Assembly: GCA_963787195.1 (NCBI GenBank)
Contig: CAWBCI010000086.1
Coordinates: 1-17,418, forward strand
Reading direction: 5' to 3'
DNA length: 17,418 bases
Source of the DNA: CAWBCI01 sp963787195
Lineage (GTDB): Bacteria; Bacteroidota; Bacteroidia; Bacteroidales; JAGOPY01
Numbering within the stretch: the first letter of the stretch is position 1; every line of letters begins with the position of its first letter. Shown one piece after another: positions 16,190-17,418 of the stretch. The notes below the pieces were generated by a model. That model saw only the letters and a list, made by a program, of their open reading frames with translations, did no database searches and had not been told where the DNA came from. The position numbers and the translations under genes were made by a program.

Positions 16190-16301
16190 TTAGTCGAATT
16201 GATCCCGGAAGGACGAAGTCTTATTCGGGATCTGATGGGACTAAATTCCCCGTCTCTTGAGACGAATAAGAGATATTTCCTTATGATACCCGCTGCGCGG
16301 G
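16190..16301. repeat. Structured non-coding block with nested inverted repeats
   Basis: The 328 bases between the Nramp-like gene and the sulfotransferase-like gene hold no ORF of note but are rich in symmetry. The outer stem TTAGTC/GACTAA (16190-16195, 16239-16244) encloses GATCCCG/CGGGATC (16201-16207, 16226-16232), which encloses AGGAC/GTCTT (16210-16214, 16218-16222). A second hairpin, CGTCTC-TT-GAGACG, is at 16251-16264, and a G/C-rich one, CCCGC-TGC-GCGGG, at 16289-16301. Alternative pairings also exist: TCTTATTCG (16219-16227) with CGAATAAGA (16263-16271), and TCTCTT with AAGAGA (16253-16273). It could be a REP/MITE-like repeat, a bidirectional termination zone or a structured RNA. GCGAAGCGAAG at 16170-16180 flanks it. 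Confidence 0.5.
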
Positions 16302-16430
16302 GCGGGGTAGTTTATTAATCAGAAGTAAAAAAAATAAATACAGAAAATCCGGAGCTGTTTACCTATACTATTGTAATTTCGTTGCCTGAAAGATCATTTA
16401 ATTAGATGATTCTAATTAAAATTAATTGAA

Positions 16431-17418
16431 ATGAAGCATAAAATACCTGTTATTTCCCTTATTGCTATTTTGTTCCTGAGCATTTCCCTTAGGGCACAGC
16501 AAACGATGGGTCTGTTTTTGAACAGTCCGGATTCTTATAATGGATACACCCTCTTCTCTTCTGTCACCTATCCGGATGTATATCTGATAGATAATTGCGG
16601 CGACCTGGTGCATTCGTGGCATTGTGAAAATAACCAGGCCAATTCCGTTTATCTGCTGGAAAATGGATTACTATTGAGACCTGAACACATCGATAATTTC
16701 CTGAATGTTGCAGGGACCGGGGGCTTACTTCGGATGTATGACAAGGATGGAAATGTAGTTTGGGAATATCAGTTCAGTACCGACAGCACTGTGCAGCATC
16801 ACGATATTCATCCCATGCCAAACGGGAATATCTTACTCATAGCTTATGAATATAAAACCTTTGCGGAATGTAAGCAGGCAGGGAAAGATACTACAAAACT
16901 GACCTCTGGCGGGATCTGGTCGGAAGAGCTTGCGGAACTGAAACCTATTGGTTCGGATTCAGCTGAAATAGTCTGGGAATGGCATGTTTGGGATCATCTT
17001 ATCCAGGATTTCGATTCGACCAAAGATAATTATGGAGTGGTTTCGGAACATCCCGAATTGATCAATATCAATTATGTGGGTAGTGTTGGGGAAGTTGATC
17101 CCCGCGACTGGCTACATTTCAATTCAGTGGATTACAATGCCCGGCTTGATCAGGTCATGGTTAGTATGAGGCATTTGAGTGAAATATGGATCATTGACCA
17201 TGGCACGAGTATGCAGGAAGCTGCTGCACATAGCGGAGGAACATTGGGGCATGGCGGGGACCTCTTATTCCGATGGGGAAATCCTGCGGTTTATAACAGG
17301 GGAACTACCGAAAACCGTCAGTTCTGGGGACAGCATAGCGCTCACTGGATTCCTGACGCTTATCCCGATGGGGGAGATATCATGGTTTATAATAATGGTG
17401 TATGGGGACCAGAATATT
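16431..17418 (+). CDS. Secreted aryl-sulfate sulfotransferase-like protein, partial
   Basis: An ATG at 16431 opens a frame that stays open to the window edge (329 complete codons), so the C-terminus is missing. Residues 1-23 are a signal peptide (hydrophobic ISLIAILFLSISL, cleavage near RAQ). Arylsulfotransferase (ASST) motifs follow: HHDIHPMPNGN (123-133), DWLHFNSVDY (226-235), VMVSMRHLSEIWIIDH (242-257), GHGGDLLFRWGNP (273-285) and GQHSAHW (300-306). H229, R247 and H302 correspond well to active-site residues of periplasmic E. coli ASST; H302 would be the sulfo-accepting histidine. It would act outside the inner membrane, transferring sulfate between phenolic compounds, or it may be a propeller protein that has lost that activity. 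A one-mismatch -7 element (TAATTTCG, 16374-16381) lies 49 bases upstream. A type IX sorting domain at the unseen end is possible. Confidence 0.85.
   Translation, partial: MKHKIPVISLIAILFLSISLRAQQTMGLFLNSPDSYNGYTLFSSVTYPDVYLIDNCGDLVHSWHCENNQANSVYLLENGLLLRPEHIDNFLNVAGTGGLLRMYDKDGNVVWEYQFSTDSTVQHHDIHPMPNGNILLIAYEYKTFAECKQAGKDTTKLTSGGIWSEELAELKPIGSDSAEIVWEWHVWDHLIQDFDSTKDNYGVVSEHPELININYVGSVGEVDPRDWLHFNSVDYNARLDQVMVSMRHLSEIWIIDHGTSMQEAAAHSGGTLGHGGDLLFRWGNPAVYNRGTTENRQFWGQHSAHWIPDAYPDGGDIMVYNNGVWGPEY

Overview
The window looks like an ordinary chromosomal segment of a member of the Bacteroidota, probably Bacteroidales-like and perhaps from a metagenome assembly. Four things point that way. It carries a PorQ-type type IX secretion protein and a secreted CarboxypepD-regulatory-like protein. 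It has a recF-DUF721 gene pair. Start sites lack Shine-Dalgarno sequences. Copies of the Bacteroidota -7 promoter element TAnnTTTG lie upstream of acn, ispH, the E2 gene, the glycosyltransferase, the Usp gene and the Nramp-like gene. I see no tRNA, rRNA, CRISPR array, transposase or prophage gene.

Layout. Positions 1-1270 (minus strand) hold a secreted regulatory-domain protein broken by one extra base, and a small zinc-ribbon protein. Positions 1507-7340 (plus strand) hold aconitase, porQ (also broken by one extra base), ispH, recF and a DUF721/DciA-like gene; the last three form a tight cluster. Positions 7327-16102 are all on the minus strand. In transcription order they are an Nramp-like transporter, a universal stress protein, a geranylgeranyl-reductase-family flavoprotein, a glycosyltransferase fused to a degenerate phosphoglycosyl-transferase module, a possible 28-residue ORF, an E2 acyltransferase, a DEDDh exonuclease with an ExoX-like tail, a fumarylacetoacetate-hydrolase-family enzyme and a possible 40-residue ORF. 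After a 328-base non-coding stretch with nested inverted repeats (16103-16430), a secreted aryl-sulfate sulfotransferase-like gene starts at 16431 and runs off the window.

How the genes fit together. Aconitase and the E2 subunit belong to central carbon metabolism. IspH makes isoprenoid precursors, which the flavoprotein and polyprenyl-linked glycan assembly could use downstream, although the sequence does not prove a link. RecF, DUF721 and the exonuclease concern DNA replication and repair. PorQ belongs to the secretion route that could export the sulfotransferase, if that protein has a C-terminal sorting domain beyond the window.

I do not see a clear novel multi-gene system. The points most worth a second look are the two genes each broken by exactly one extra base, the GT2 fusion whose phosphoglycosyl-transferase core appears deleted, the Nramp-like transporter without the canonical metal-binding residues, and the structured intergenic block at 16190-16301.
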